From contig JAJEKB010021389.1 in assembly GCA_022393335.1 (NCBI GenBank), forward strand, positions 326,044 to 390,043: a DNA stretch of 64,000 bases. Direction: 5' to 3'. This document shows positions 44,905-55,497 of the stretch, piece after piece (positions within the stretch are counted from its first letter, which is position 1; the number at the start of each line of letters is the position of its first letter). The translations under genes were made by a program, and so were the position numbers. The notes under the pieces are model-generated. The model saw nothing but the letters and a program-made list of their open reading frames with translations, did no database searches and was not told the DNA's origin. The DNA comes from Macrotrachela quadricornifera. Lineage: Eukaryota > Rotifera > Eurotatoria > Philodinida > Philodinidae.

Positions 44905-47900
44905 CATCATCATCATCATGTCCCATAGGCTTGACGCCCGTTGGGGCCAACCATTTTATGGGATCAGATTTTTCCATGCCTGTCGATCTTGCGCAAGGTG
45001 GAACAGCTCCTGCCCACTGTGTTGACACCATTCAGTTATGTCATCCAGCCACTCTCTGCATGGACGCCCCCTTCGAGATTTTCCATCGATTTTTCCAAAC
45101 AGTAGATATTTTATCAATCTACTATCGTCCATTCTGCAGATGTGGCCAAACAACCGCAGCTTCCTCTTTTTGATGGTGTCGATTATCGTCTCCTCTCTTG
45201 ATATCCTTCTTCGGATATCTTTGTTTCGTATCATGTCCTGCCAGTTTATTCTTAGAATCCGTCGGTAACATTTCATTTCAAATACCACTAGCTTTTTCCT
45301 GTCTGCTTCTTTCAAAGTCCATGTCTCTGAAGCGTATAGTAGGACACTGAAGACACAAGTGTTTAGGATCTTTAGTTTGTTTTCTGTCTTCAGTTTTTTG
45401 CTATTCCAAATATGTTTTAACGATGCTAGTGTACCTGTCGCTTTTCCTATTCGCCTTTTGATTTCCTCTGAGCAGTTGTTATCCCAAGTAATTAAGCTGC
45501 CGATGTATTCGAATTTTTCTACATTCTCTATGGTGCCGCCTGCTACCTGTATTCTATTTTCAATATTCCTGTCTCCAAAAACCATGGTTTTTGTTTTATT
45601 TATATTAATCATCAGTCCAGACTGTTCGGCTGCTGTTTTTGTTAGCTCAACTTGGCGTTGAAGTGAGCTGAGATCTACATCTATGAGATCAATATCATCT
45701 GCGAACCTTAGGTTGTTTATCAGTATTCCGCTGACATTGATTCCGCAGGTGTTCTGCCTCACCTGGTCCATTACTCTTTCAAGATATACGATGAAGAGGA
45801 GTGGTGACAGAGGATCGCCTTGTCTTGTTCCTACGTCCATTTGAAACCACTCGCCATAATCATTACCAGTTCGAACAGCTGACTGTGACTTTTCATAGAT
45901 GTTTTGTAGCAGTGCGATTATTTTTGTATCAACACCATATGATTTTAGCGTAGCCCAAATTATTTTATGTTTGATCGTATCGAATGCTTTTTGAAAGTCA
46001 ATAAAACAGTTATAGATTTTCTTTCCCTGTCTTTTTGCTTTCTCGGCCAATAGTCTAAGCATCAGAATCTGGTGTATTGTGCTTCTGTCTCTCCTAAATC
46101 CCGCCTGTTCTTCTGAAAGGTATGGATCTAGGTAGGCTTTTAATCTGTTCAGTAGTACAATTAGGAATACTTTTCCTGTATGATTGATGAGTGAGATCGT
46201 TCGATAGTTAGAACAGTTACTAAGATCTCCTTTTTTTGGTATAGGTACCAAAATAGATTTGCCCCATTCTTCTGGAATTGTACCTTCATGCCATGCTTTG
46301 TTACAGAGCTGATATATTTGACGTGCTAGTGGTTCTCCTCCAGCTTGTAGCATCTCTGCTGGAATTCCGTCTGATCCTGGACTCTTATTTCTTTTTAATG
46401 CACGTATTGCTGTTTGGACTTCAGAATACAGAATGTCCTGGGTATGTTCAACTATCGGAGGGGCGATGTCTTCGAGTTCTTCAACCACCTCGTCTCCACC
46501 ACCAGGATCTTTATACAGACTGCTACAATACTGTGTCCATCTATCTTTAATATCATCTTTTGTCTGTAACAATGTGCCCTGCTGATCTCGTATCACGTTG
46601 ACTCGAGGTACAAATTCACTTTTTAATATTTTTAATAGGCTGTATGCTTCTCTAGTATTACCAATGTTTAGACCTTTTTCAGCTTGTTCACACTGATTTT
46701 GTATCCAGCATTCTGTATCCTGTCTTGCAGATTTTTTGACTTTCCGACATATGTCTTTGTATTGCTGTGTATATTCTGTGGAAATGTTTTTCATCTGTTT
46801 TAGTTTTCGTTTTTCATCAGCAAGTTTTAGTGTCGTTTCGGAAATCCAGGGTTTTTTTGTTTTCCTTTTTGCTGGTATCGTTGTCTCTGCTGCATTTTCA
46901 ATGGCCTGTCTTATCATGTTAGAATGCTCTTCCAGACTACATGTTGGTCCTATATCCTTTATGTTATTCAATAGTGTAGTACTGTATGATTGTCTTATAT
47001 TCTCATCTTTCAACTGGTTTGTATCAACTTTGTATGAATGATGTGGTTTGTTCGACATTTTCTTGAGTCGCAGTTTGATATTGCATAAGACTAGCGAATG
47101 GTCTGAGCTTATGTCTGCACTCTGAAAAGTTCGGCAGTTGATGATTGAGGTCTTCCATCTTCTTTGAATGAGAATTAGATCAATCATATTCTTATGAATT
47201 CCATCTGGCGATGCCCAGGTCCATTTTCTATTAGGTTTCTGTTGAAACCTAGTATTACATATGTAGAGATCATGTGTGGTGGCAAATTCAAGAAGGCGTT
47301 CTCCGCGTTCGTTTCTATCGCCATATCCATATTTACCCATAACTGATTTCCAATCTGCATTTTCACTACCAATTTTAGCGTTCCAATCACCTGTCAAAAT
47401 GATTATATCCTTTTTATCTGTCTTTGTTATTATTTTTTCAATATCGCTGTAGAATGCTTCAATGTCTTCTTCTGATGATGCAGAAGTTGGTGCGTATACA
47501 TGTATGACTGTTATTTTAAATGGTGTTGCATCAAATCGCGCCGAAATTATTCGTGAGCTTATTGGATTATATCCTATTAATGCTTTTTTTGCTTGTGTGC
47601 TTAATAAGAAACTGACACCCCTCATATGTACAGTTTCTTCTCCTGACCAGATGAAATCACCATTCGGTGTTTCACCTTTTCCTATCCATCGCACTTCAGA
47701 AATACCAATTATATCATATGTGAAACGTTTCATTTCGTTTCGCAATAATTCCAATTTTCCAGCAGCCCATAGGGTCTGCACATTCCATGTCCCAACTGTC
47801 AAAGAATTTTTGGCAAGAGTTAGTTTTTGCGTGTTTTTCGTCGTATAGTTCGTATATGAGTTCTTATATGAGTTCTTTCCAGTCGCCAACTTATCGACTC

Positions 47901-48113
47901 TGCCCTGGTCACTCAGCAGAGGACGCGGACCTTGTTCACCCGGGCGCCGTTCGAGCCGGTATGAAATTCCTCTGAAATCGTTCATGGTTGGTTTCTGTCG
48001 TCTTGTCCTTTTTACAGACGGCGGTATCTGCACCCCTTCCGTCTAACACTCCTCCTTTATCCGGACTTGTGACCGGCATAGAGTCCACAAACAGTGATCT
48101 CCATGGTGGAGTT
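44905..48113 (-). mobile_element. Full-length non-LTR retrotransposon (RTE/CR1-like)
   Basis: 3209 bp on the minus strand, flanked by an exact 11-bp target-site duplication ATAAGTATATT (44894-44904 and 48114-48124). The 3' end (44905 side) finishes in a short ATGATGATGATGATG tandem tail rather than poly(A), as in RTE and some CR1-group elements. The 5' region is a roughly 130-bp UTR. One long ORF encodes endonuclease and reverse transcriptase. Perfect TSD, an uninterrupted ORF and no internal gaps imply a recent, possibly still active insertion. It landed about 260 bp upstream of the membrane-protein gene at 48380. Confidence 0.9.
44956..47985 (-). CDS. LINE ORF: AP endonuclease + reverse transcriptase
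   Basis: 1009 aa from ATG 47985 (the frame is open to a GTG at 48033). An apurinic-type endonuclease domain (about residues 45-280) shows 'LTVGTWNVQTL', 'GISEVRWIGKGE', 'HVYAPTSASSEEDIEAFYSD', 'ILTGDWNAKIG', 'NMIDLILI' and 'SSDHSLVLCNIKL', with the catalytic Asn, Glu, Asp and His residues in place. The reverse transcriptase (about 500-770) shows 'NYRTISLINHTGKVF', 'EEQAGFRRDRSTIHQIL', 'CFIDFQKAFDTIKHKI', 'GTRQGDPLSPLLFIVYLERV' and the catalytic 'LRFADDIDLI'. The C-terminus has 'LLYASETWTL', 'RLFGHICRMDD' and 'RRGRPCREWLDDI', a tail common to many endonuclease-RT elements. All key motifs are intact. It performs target-primed reverse transcription of its own RNA. No separate ORF1 is present. 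Confidence 0.9.
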   Translation of the reverse strand: MNDFRGISYRLERRPGEQGPRPLLSDQGRVDKLATGKNSYKNSYTNYTTKNTQKLTLAKNSLTVGTWNVQTLWAAGKLELLRNEMKRFTYDIIGISEVRWIGKGETPNGDFIWSGEETVHMRGVSFLLSTQAKKALIGYNPISSRIISARFDATPFKITVIHVYAPTSASSEEDIEAFYSDIEKIITKTDKKDIIILTGDWNAKIGSENADWKSVMGKYGYGDRNERGERLLEFATTHDLYICNTRFQQKPNRKWTWASPDGIHKNMIDLILIQRRWKTSIINCRTFQSADISSDHSLVLCNIKLRLKKMSNKPHHSYKVDTNQLKDENIRQSYSTTLLNNIKDIGPTCSLEEHSNMIRQAIENAAETTIPAKRKTKKPWISETTLKLADEKRKLKQMKNISTEYTQQYKDICRKVKKSARQDTECWIQNQCEQAEKGLNIGNTREAYSLLKILKSEFVPRVNVIRDQQGTLLQTKDDIKDRWTQYCSSLYKDPGGGDEVVEELEDIAPPIVEHTQDILYSEVQTAIRALKRNKSPGSDGIPAEMLQAGGEPLARQIYQLCNKAWHEGTIPEEWGKSILVPIPKKGDLSNCSNYRTISLINHTGKVFLIVLLNRLKAYLDPYLSEEQAGFRRDRSTIHQILMLRLLAEKAKRQGKKIYNCFIDFQKAFDTIKHKIIWATLKSYGVDTKIIALLQNIYEKSQSAVRTGNDYGEWFQMDVGTRQGDPLSPLLFIVYLERVMDQVRQNTCGINVSGILINNLRFADDIDLIDVDLSSLQRQVELTKTAAEQSGLMININKTKTMVFGDRNIENRIQVAGGTIENVEKFEYIGSLITWDNNCSEEIKRRIGKATGTLASLKHIWNSKKLKTENKLKILNTCVFSVLLYASETWTLKEADRKKLVVFEMKCYRRILRINWQDMIRNKDIRRRISREETIIDTIKKRKLRLFGHICRMDDSRLIKYLLFGKIDGKSRRGRPCREWLDDITEWCQHSGQELFHLAQDRQAWKNLIP

Positions 48114-48379
48114 ATAAGTATATTGGCCGTTTCTAAAGACTTCGCGAAAGCTTTTTAACATGAAAAAAAGAAAAAGACACTCTTTTTCGTCGTAAGAGAT
48201 AATAATAAAACTGATAAGTGCAACTGTGTATAGATATTTGCAATATCTAGTTGGTAAAAAAAAGTGTGTGCGAAGTATAAAATTACGTTCTTCGAATGTA
48301 ATTACTGTTTCATTTGTAAGAGTATGCAAAATTAGGTGGACCATCGAGCCTGCTACCCTGTGACATATATTCAATCGTC

Positions 48380-48946
48380 ATGACTAGCCTCAAATCTTTT
48401 AATGAATTACTTATATTATATTATGCGGGATTCACCTTAGTATTACAGTTGATAACATGTGGGTTTGCCTTAGCATCGTGTATCACTCGCTTTCGTCATC
48501 GGACTGTTTGGACAACAGCACTCGGCTGTCTGATAGACTCGATTGTGTCATCTATTATATTACGCTTTACACAGATAGTGTCTGAGGAGCATATTGTCTC
48601 CTTGTACCTATTGATGTTCATATTATTGCCATTTTATACCATGGGTCGCTGGATATTCTCCTTCAAATCTTATAGTAGAACGAAAGATTGGTGTGATCCA
48701 GATAATATTTACTACATCAGTACTATTGCTATACTCATTATATTGAACATTCCTCTGATCATACTAAGCATCTGGCTCATTATAATAATTATTTCGTGGC
48801 TGTGGAACATTTTTATATGGCCTCTAGAAAGCATCATATATGGACTACCCCAAAAACCTTTAGACCACCGTATACTCGTCAATTTAACATCTAGTAATGC
48901 AACTAATATAAAGATGAAAACGATCAATATAACCAAAGTCGTATAA
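48380..48946 (+). CDS. Small multi-span membrane protein, unknown
   Basis: 188 aa, single frame from ATG 48380. Hydrophobic segments at about residues 11-34 ('LYYAGFTLVLQLITCGFALA'), 45-60, 74-93 ('VSLYLLMFILLPFYTMG') and a long one at 113-145 ('ISTIAILIILNIPLIILSIW'), so probably four or five membrane spans. It has a polar C-terminal tail with three Asn-X-Ser/Thr sites ('NLTSSNAT', 'INIT'). No family recognised. It might be the fragment of a larger receptor-like gene, but there is no stop or frameshift inside. The LINE at 44905-48113 lies just upstream and could have displaced its promoter. Confidence 0.45.
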   Translation: MTSLKSFNELLILYYAGFTLVLQLITCGFALASCITRFRHRTVWTTALGCLIDSIVSSIILRFTQIVSEEHIVSLYLLMFILLPFYTMGRWIFSFKSYSRTKDWCDPDNIYYISTIAILIILNIPLIILSIWLIIIIISWLWNIFIWPLESIIYGLPQKPLDHRILVNLTSSNATNIKMKTINITKVV

Positions 48947-49696
48947 TTATCATAAAGACAATTACGTTTTATAATATACTGTATAAAAGTTACAGAATGA
49001 ATAACTTCACCATTTCACCGACTGTCAATTCCGAGTGCAGGGATACATATGACGGTATAGTTTTTTCTGTAAATAATGTTTTATCTTTACTTTGTCAAAA
49101 TATCAAATATCCGTTCATATTATTTAATAAATCAAATTTCGCAAACACGTCTTGTTAAAATAAATCCGACTGAAAATAGTCGAATCTGATTAAATTTAGT
49201 GATTTGAGATCTTGATTAAAATTTTTATTGGTTTAAATATGAGTTTTATGTGCTCGTAACGTAGAAGAACTATTTCCAATTTTGAATGTATAAGGATATG
49301 TTCTATCTCATCCGCACCTCTAATTGTCATGCTTATTAATCATGTATTTGTGAAAAAAAGTTGACTTTTGTACTTTGTTATTCTTGGATGAGGGTCAGGG
49401 ATGCGTTTAACAAATGAGAAAATAATTTAAAGCATCATCCGACATATTTTGTCTTTGCTTAAGCGACTTATAAGGTATGTTTAGAATTATTTGTAACTAC
49501 ATAATAATTAGTCATGGATAATATGGAAGTCAAAAGACAACCAACAAGTACATATAATTTTAATTAAAATGAACTATTTTGAGAGTCTAAATTTCAGAAT
49601 TTATTCCACTTTAATTACGACGATCGTTTCGAACCTTGTTTAAGGGTTCATCATCAGGTAAATTTGGAATAGTATGATTCTGTATAAGGATATAAT
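48947..49696. other. AT-rich spacer
   Basis: No gene seen. 'TTCGAACCTTGTTTAAGGGT' followed by 'TCATCATCAGG' near 49628-49658 looks repeat-derived but has no partner in this window. Confidence 0.35.
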
Positions 49697-50000
49697 CTCA
49701 CAATGGAAGGTCGCAAACTGTTGAACAGATAGATAGACCATATTAGGATCAAATGATCATTCTCACTGAGAAACTAACGTAGTTAAAATATGAGCTGCTG
49801 ATGGCACGCCTGGACAGAGATATACAATTTTTATTATATGCATTATTTGGATGTGGAAGCATATGATAATATATGAACTACTTACATTAAAGTTCCCTCG
49901 ACTGTAAGGAGGATCATATGAAAAAAAATAGTTTGTCTGTTTGTCTGTATGTCTGTGGGTTTGTGTCAGGGTCAAAGGTCAAAAAAACATTCTCTTAGGA
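49697..50000. repeat. Composite repeat, left copy (L then M segment)
   Basis: Segment L (about 49703-49890: 'GTCGCAAACTG', 'GGCACGCCTGGACA', 'ATGCATTATTTGGATGTGGA') is followed by segment M (49893-50000: 'CCCTCGACTG', 'CATATGAAAAAAAATA', 'GTGTCAGGGTCAAAGG'). Both recur inverted at 54330-54600 but in permuted order. M alone also recurs at 50474-50600 and 51376-51450. Confidence 0.7.
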
Positions 50001-50119
50001 AGCTGAAAGCTCCCACTATGAAGTTGACCTTAGGTCCTCCACTACTATACCACAGCCGTAGCCTTCGGTTCTCAACTGCTATATTATAGGGATACCCTAA
50101 GTGCTACAATTTCACACCG

Positions 50120-50473
50120 ACCCCCTGATGTTGTATCAATACAAAAGTGAAGACAAAGGGGAATGGGAAGGGTCTAGAGTAATGGCGCATTGGGCGGTCG
50201 ATATTGCCACTATTGTCCACATGAAACANNNNNNNNNNCGGTCGATATTGCCACTATTGTCCACATGAAACATGGGGTTGTTCGGATCAATTTAAGGTTA
50301 TCATAGATTTGCTATAATGCGCCTCGAACACTATGATGTTCTACCAAGACTATAGTGAAGAAACAGGGAAATGGGGAGGGTGTAGAGTAATGGCGCATTG
50401 GGCCACCGAGATTGCCACTATTGTCCACGTGGAACATGGGGTTGTTTGGGCCAACTTAAGGTTATCATATATA
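50120..50473. repeat. Two tandem units of about 160 bp
   Basis: Units starting near 50120 and 50324 share 'AGTAATGGCGCATTGGGC', 'GATATTGCCACTATTGTCCA' and 'CATGGGGTTGTT', with 'TTAAGGTTATCATA' at the end. After removing the duplicated 34 bp and the Ns of the gap, the period is about 160 bp. A further fragment ('GAACAACCCCATGTTTTAT') lies inverted at about 57755-57775. Confidence 0.75.
50195..50272. other. Assembly gap with duplicated flanks
   Basis: Ten Ns at 50229-50238 lie between two identical 34-bp sequences (50195-50228 and 50239-50272). As at 3390, this is most simply an unmerged overlap between contig ends. Confidence 0.85.
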
Positions 50474-50600
50474 TTCCCTCGACTGAGAGGGGGGTCATAT
50501 GAAAAAATAAATATGAAAAAAAATAGTTCGTGTGTGTATGGATGTTTGTGTCAGGGTGAAAAGAATATCGAGGTCAAAAAAACAAAGTCTTAAAAAAGCT
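50474..50600. repeat. Copy of repeat segment M
   Basis: 'TTCCCTCGACTGAGAGGGG' then 'GTCATATGAAAAAA', 'GTGTCAGGGTGAAAAG' and 'GGTCAAAAAAACA', matching 49893-50000. Confidence 0.65.
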
Positions 50601-50663
50601 TCAAAGGTTAACTAAAAATAAACGTTTGACCAAAAGTTTTTGGGACAGGTATGATACTTGATC

Positions 50664-51070
50664 AACACCATTGTTTATTATTGTGGCATCAGTATTGTTC
50701 AATTCATGTTAGGAATTGGTGAGGTTTCGTATTATCCTTAATAATGTGTTTTTTCACGAATCGATGAATTGACGGTGGTGAATGATGAACAGTATTGTTT
50801 ATTGTTGTGGTATCAGCATTGTTCAATTGATGTCAGGAATTGGTGAGGTTTAGTATTTTTTTTCAAAAAAATGTGTTTTTTCACGAAATGATGGTTTCAC
50901 CGTGGTGCGTAATTAGCAGCATTACTCATTATTGTGGCATCTGGATTGTTCAGTGACGTTAGGAATTGGTGAGGTTTGGTATTTTTCATCAGAGATAGGT
51001 GTTTTTTCACAAAATGATGATTTCACGATTGTGGTTGATCGACAGGATTTGTTGCTGTTGTTAAGTAATC
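50664..51070. repeat. Tandem array, ~124-bp unit, 3.3 copies
   Basis: Units begin near 50669, 50793 and 50920. Each has 'TTATTATTGTGGCATC', 'TTAGGAATTGGTGAGGTTT', and 'GTGTTTTTTCACGAA.TGATG' (allowing changes), and a fourth partial copy trails off near 51040-51070. Units are 80-90% similar by eye. No coding frame persists through the array. Confidence 0.8.
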
Positions 51071-51957
51071 CAAATTGCTCAATGAGTGTTTTTCGCAGTA
51101 CGGAGTTCCCTCGAAGGATTTATGATTTAACCCTTTGAGCACGGTTGACATCATATGTCACCACTTTTTTTTAGTATAGAAAAACTGTTTTGTTCATATT
51201 AAACTGTTAGATCGTCAAGTACACACAGGTTATATAGTTGACGTCATCTGTCATCTCAAATTTGTTACACTATTGTTCTAACTTTGTTGTTTGCCCAGGA
51301 TGTGATGAACATTCTATTAAAATAATTGATCCCGATCTGTGCAGTTTAAAATTGAAGAATGTTCTTACGTTTTGCGCTCGACTGAAGGGCGGGTCATATG
51401 AAAAAGATTAAATGCGTTCGAGTGTTTGTTTGCATAAAGTCAAAGAAACATGCATAAATTCGAAAACTGTTTTTTGCTCGAAACGATCTCGTGTACTTGA
51501 AACAAATGGTAGCGCGAGCCGAGGTACATGAGGCGAGAGAGACATCTTTCAAAATTCCAAAATGCTTTGTTTTACTGAAACAGCCAGCATGTGAAATATA
51601 AGTGACATTTTCCACATGGTTCTTCGGTACTGCTACCAAAATGGTAAAAGAGAGAACGACGCGCTACGAAATTTTACCCGCATTGTACGCACTGCCTAGT
51701 AGTCGGTGGTGGGCGGACCGTAGGGCCGCTAACGACTGACTGTGAGCTATCCCTTATGCGCCACTTTACAAAATTAAAAAAAGAAATTCGAAAGTGCTCT
51801 TTTTACACAATGGTCGTTTATGACAGTATTATAAAGTTCTTTTATATACAGGTGTTTGTTCAGCGATAGATCTCAAAACAGAATTCAAGAAGAAGTAATA
51901 CATGATGATTAGATAGGATTCAGTCGAGGGTCAAGCGAGTCACTACGACGAGCGTTA
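51071..51957. other. Spacer with a segment-M copy
   Basis: 51376-51450 is another copy of segment M ('CGCTCGACTGAAGGG', 'GTCATATGAAAAAG'), and 51919-51930 keeps only 'ATTCAGTCGAGG'. The rest shows no gene. It ends at the TA target of the pogo-like element. Confidence 0.45.
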
Positions 51958-54329
51958 CTTGTTTTTATGTGATCATCAAATTTTTTTAGAGAGCTAGTTT
52001 TCAAAGTTATAGTGGGCCCTACTGACAATATTATGCTTCTTAAGATACGACTTCTTTTGAAGTCTAACAATACCAAATTCGGAAAGAACAAATATTGTGC
52101 CTGAAAAGTGTCTATGTGTAATATATTTAAAAATTAAATGCATTAATGCATTACTTCATAATTTATAGAACTGATCACAAATGTTAATATCATAAAGAAG
52201 AGAGAAGGATATCCATATTGTTATTACCAGTGAAATAGGAAGAGGTTTTAACTAACTATTATTGACGTAGGATCAAGGAGATTCTCTCATGGAGAATTAT
52301 CATAAATAATTTATGAACAGTTTCTATTATATATTTATTTGTGATTGGTATTCGTAAGTGTCAATCGTGGGGATATTCAAAGTAACATTCTTTCTAATTT
52401 TCCATTGCGACCACAACTTGAAAACACTAATCTCATCGATTATAAAAATGAATTTGCTGAACATCGTGAACCATCTTCTTCATTTAACACAAATGAAATT
52501 TTGCTTTGATGATTCACCGACAAGTACTGATGAAATTTTCGCTTCACAACAATTGTTCGAAATTTTAAAGACATTTAAGGATAGTTACTGTAATGAACTA
52601 TGTACTTATGAAAGTCTCGATTTTCATGATGAATATGATGAAACTACGGATGAAGAAGACATTGCTGATGAAGAAAAATTAACTGATGAAGAAGAGAATA
52701 TAGACGACTATGATGAAAATCAATCCTTGCAGATTCAAAATAATTTTACATTAGAAGAGATGGAAGAAATACTAGAATGGGTTGATCAACATCCAAATTA
52801 TAAATTTGCATCAATCAAGAACAGATTTCGAAAAGTTAAATACATGCATTATATTACAAGATTTAGAGAATATGTTAAGAAGGATGGTACAAGATTAGAA
52901 AAAATAAAACAAATAAAAGAATTTATGTGGAACGAATTTTATGTGAAACGAGCAATAGAAAAAGAAGCAATTCATGATACTGATCTGGAACTTTTTGCAA
53001 TTCAGAAGACAAGAGAACTAAATTGGGATAATTTCAAAGCAGGCAGCACGTTTATCAAGGAGTTCAAGAAAGAACATCGAATTTCATCAAGAAGGTATAA
53101 CAAACTTATTACTCGAGCTTCTTCAACTAGAAATATTTGTACTTTACAAGGTACGTAAAACTTTTACTTGTGATTAGAATCCATATATTCGAAAGTGCTA
53201 TATATGTCTATTTAGATGCTTATGACTGGATCGATAATCAAAGATCTTTAATTTTGAATTATTCTTGACATCAAATTTTGAACAGTGACCATTGTTCATT
53301 TCAGCAAGAGTATATTTCTCCAAGAACTCTTTCCTTTACTGGTGAACGAACAACAGAAGTTGCTGTTAAAAAGAGGAATAATATAACACACTCTTATACC
53401 TTACAGCCTATTACATCAGCTGATGGTCATTTATTAGATAAATTCTTTCTTATTCTTCAAGAAAAAGAAAACGAATTCGGCACAAGAGTACAGAAGGATA
53501 TAATCGTGCCACCAAATGTAGTCGTACGAGCTTCAAAATATGGAAAAAGTAGTGATGAAAAACATTGCACATTCTTAAATGAAGTTGTACGTCCTTTGGC
53601 CGGTAGAAAATTCCTTCTTTTTCTTGATTGTTGGACAACTCAAACTGATCTAAGAAAATTTAGAGCAGTATTTCCACATCAAGACAGTCAGTTATTAATT
53701 TTTCCTAAGGGATCAACTGGTTATATTGAACAACAAGATCTATCCTTGTTTCGTTCATGGCGATATATCCATGAGAAAATTGAACACTATGTTCATATCA
53801 ATCGAACAGAAATGAATTTGAATAACCGCCAATACTTCATCAAAATGCATTCGGTCATTCATAATCAATCATCTACTCCACAATTTAAAAATTTCATAAA
53901 ATCTGGATTTGTGCAAGCTAAGATACTCAAAGAAACAATTGGTGAAGTCAGCAAACCAAAGGACATTTGTTTTAAATTCTATGACATTTATTGTTCCGTT
54001 ATTAATTGTGACGAGCGAACCCTTCTCATTTGTGCTTGGTGCAAAAGGCACCTTTGTTATTATCATCTGATTGAAGATCTTCATCTTCATCTGTAATACA
54101 TCTTTTTAAATATTATTTTATGTTGTTTATTGATTTGTCATGAAAAAAAAGTCAAAAGTATTATATTGATGAATTGTGGATTGATATATATAATAATCAT
54201 TCATGCTCTATTCGATGCTGCTAGACTTCAAAAGAAGTCGTATCTTAAGAAGCATAACATTGTCAGTAGGGCCCACTATAACTTTGAAAACTAGCTCTCT
54301 AAAAAAATTTGATGACCACATAAAAACTT
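51958..54329. mobile_element. Pogo-like DNA transposon with ~110-bp TIRs
   Basis: 2372 bp. The left end 51958-52073 and right end about 54223-54329 are almost perfect inverted repeats ('GTTTTTATGTG.TCATCAAA', 'AGAGAGCTAGTTTTCAAAGT', 'TATAGTGGGCCCTACTGACA', 'CTTCTTAAGATACGACTTCT'). TA dinucleotides flank it (51956-51957, 54330-54331), as for pogo/Tigger insertion, although the outermost three bases of the ends do not pair perfectly. It carries a transposase gene (52448-54096) in plus orientation and sits inside the composite L/M repeat region. The near identity of the TIRs suggests fairly recent activity. Confidence 0.85.
52448..54096 (+). pseudogene. Pogo-like transposase, one intron, one stop
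   Basis: Exon 1 52448-53150 and exon 2 53216-54096 join in frame through a 65-bp GTACGT...TATTTAG intron. The N-terminal part has an acidic stretch ('DETTDEEDIADEEKLTDEEE') and an HTH-like block ('EMEEILEWVDQHPNYKFASI'). A CENP-B/Tc5-type HTH follows ('LNWDNFKAGSTFIKEFKKEH', 'RISSRRYNKLITRAS'). The catalytic core shows 'PITSADGHLL' (first Asp), 'FLLFLDCWTTQTD' (second Asp) and 'GYIEQQDLSLFRSW' (third Asp), so the DDD triad is complete. A Cys/His-rich end ('CAWCKRHLCYYH') may bind zinc. The only defect seen is an in-frame TGA (53266-53268) between 'LILNYS' and 'HQILNSDHCSF'. The start is the first ATG; an earlier GTG at 52358 is less likely. Function: cut-and-paste transposition of its own element. 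Confidence 0.8.
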
Positions 54330-54600
54330 TAATGTAAGTAGTTCATATATTATCATATGCTTCCACATCCAAATAATGCATATAATAAAAATTGTATATC
54401 TTTGTCCAGGCGTGCCATCAGCAGCTCATATTTTAACTACGTTAGTTTCTCAGTGAGAGTGATCATTTGATCCTAATATGGTCTATCTATCTGCTCAACA
54501 GTTTGCGACCCTCCATTGTTAGAGAATGTTTTTTTGACCCTGTCTACAAACACACATACATATTTTTATTTTTTTCATATGACCCTTCATTCAGTCGAGG
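54330..54600. repeat. Composite repeat, inverted and permuted copy
   Basis: Read on the minus strand this is segment M (54600-54527) followed by segment L (54526-54330), whereas the left copy at 49697-50000 has L then M. The sequence 'GGTCAAAAAAACATTCTCT' joins them here. The permutation implies the parent was an L-M-L-M tandem. Confidence 0.7.
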
Positions 54601-55497
54601 AAATAATTTTCAGAACTTGTCACATCAACAGTGCTTTAAGAATCGACCACCACTCGAATAGGAAATCTATTCTGATATAGGTATATCACAGAATTGTAAT
54701 GATACAATGCAGCTTCTCTCTTCAATTACTGCGCAAACCAGTCTTCACAACCTTCCATTGGCTTTTTATCTTAATGATAAAGAGAAGTTATTATATAGAC
54801 AGAGATTAAAGATGAGAGTATAAAACAAATTTCCATCATTTTATCTATAGAAAACATATCGATAACACCGATGTCCTATGTTTTTCGATCTGAAATTGCC
54901 CAAGATTGTGTCTGTGTTACCACTGTTACAGGTCATTTTCGTGCATTTAATTTGATGATCCTACTATCGAATCATTATGGGAATCAGTGATAGTGGTGCG
55001 ACAGCATTAGGTGTTCTTGAGGGTGAGGTGAGGGCAAGACGATCCTCTATACCTTCACTCTCACGGATTATATACATGTAGAAAAAAGGTTAAAGTTTTG
55101 TATTTCGCTGGAACATAATATTTTCAAAGAGTATTCATAAAATTGGTTTCAAGGAACAAAACTCAGCAAATTTTCGCATCGTTTAGTAATAAAAAAGTTG
55201 ATACAGGTCAATAAAACACTGAAAATCTACTAAAAAAAACTTTTAGGAACGGATTTTTGGTACACACGGTATAATATGGGTAAAACTTGGATTCTGGATT
55301 TACATTTAATCGAATCGTAACGATCGAAACAGAAATCACAAAAAAATCATCATGAGTCATATATGTATTCACAAAGTACACCAAATTTCTTGTTGTTGTG
55401 CAATACATTATTCACCGTATGCTTTGTGAGACATATCCAAAATCAACATTCATAGGCATTATTTTCTACCAAGAGGTAAAAACAAACTGTCCATAGC
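54601..55497. other. Spacer upstream of F-box gene 3
   Basis: No gene seen. It contains the promoter region of the gene at 55498; no clear TATA box. Confidence 0.4.

Noticed and set aside
44931..47975. Many plus-strand frames of 60-128 codons
   Set aside because: Antisense shadows of the intact LINE ORF.
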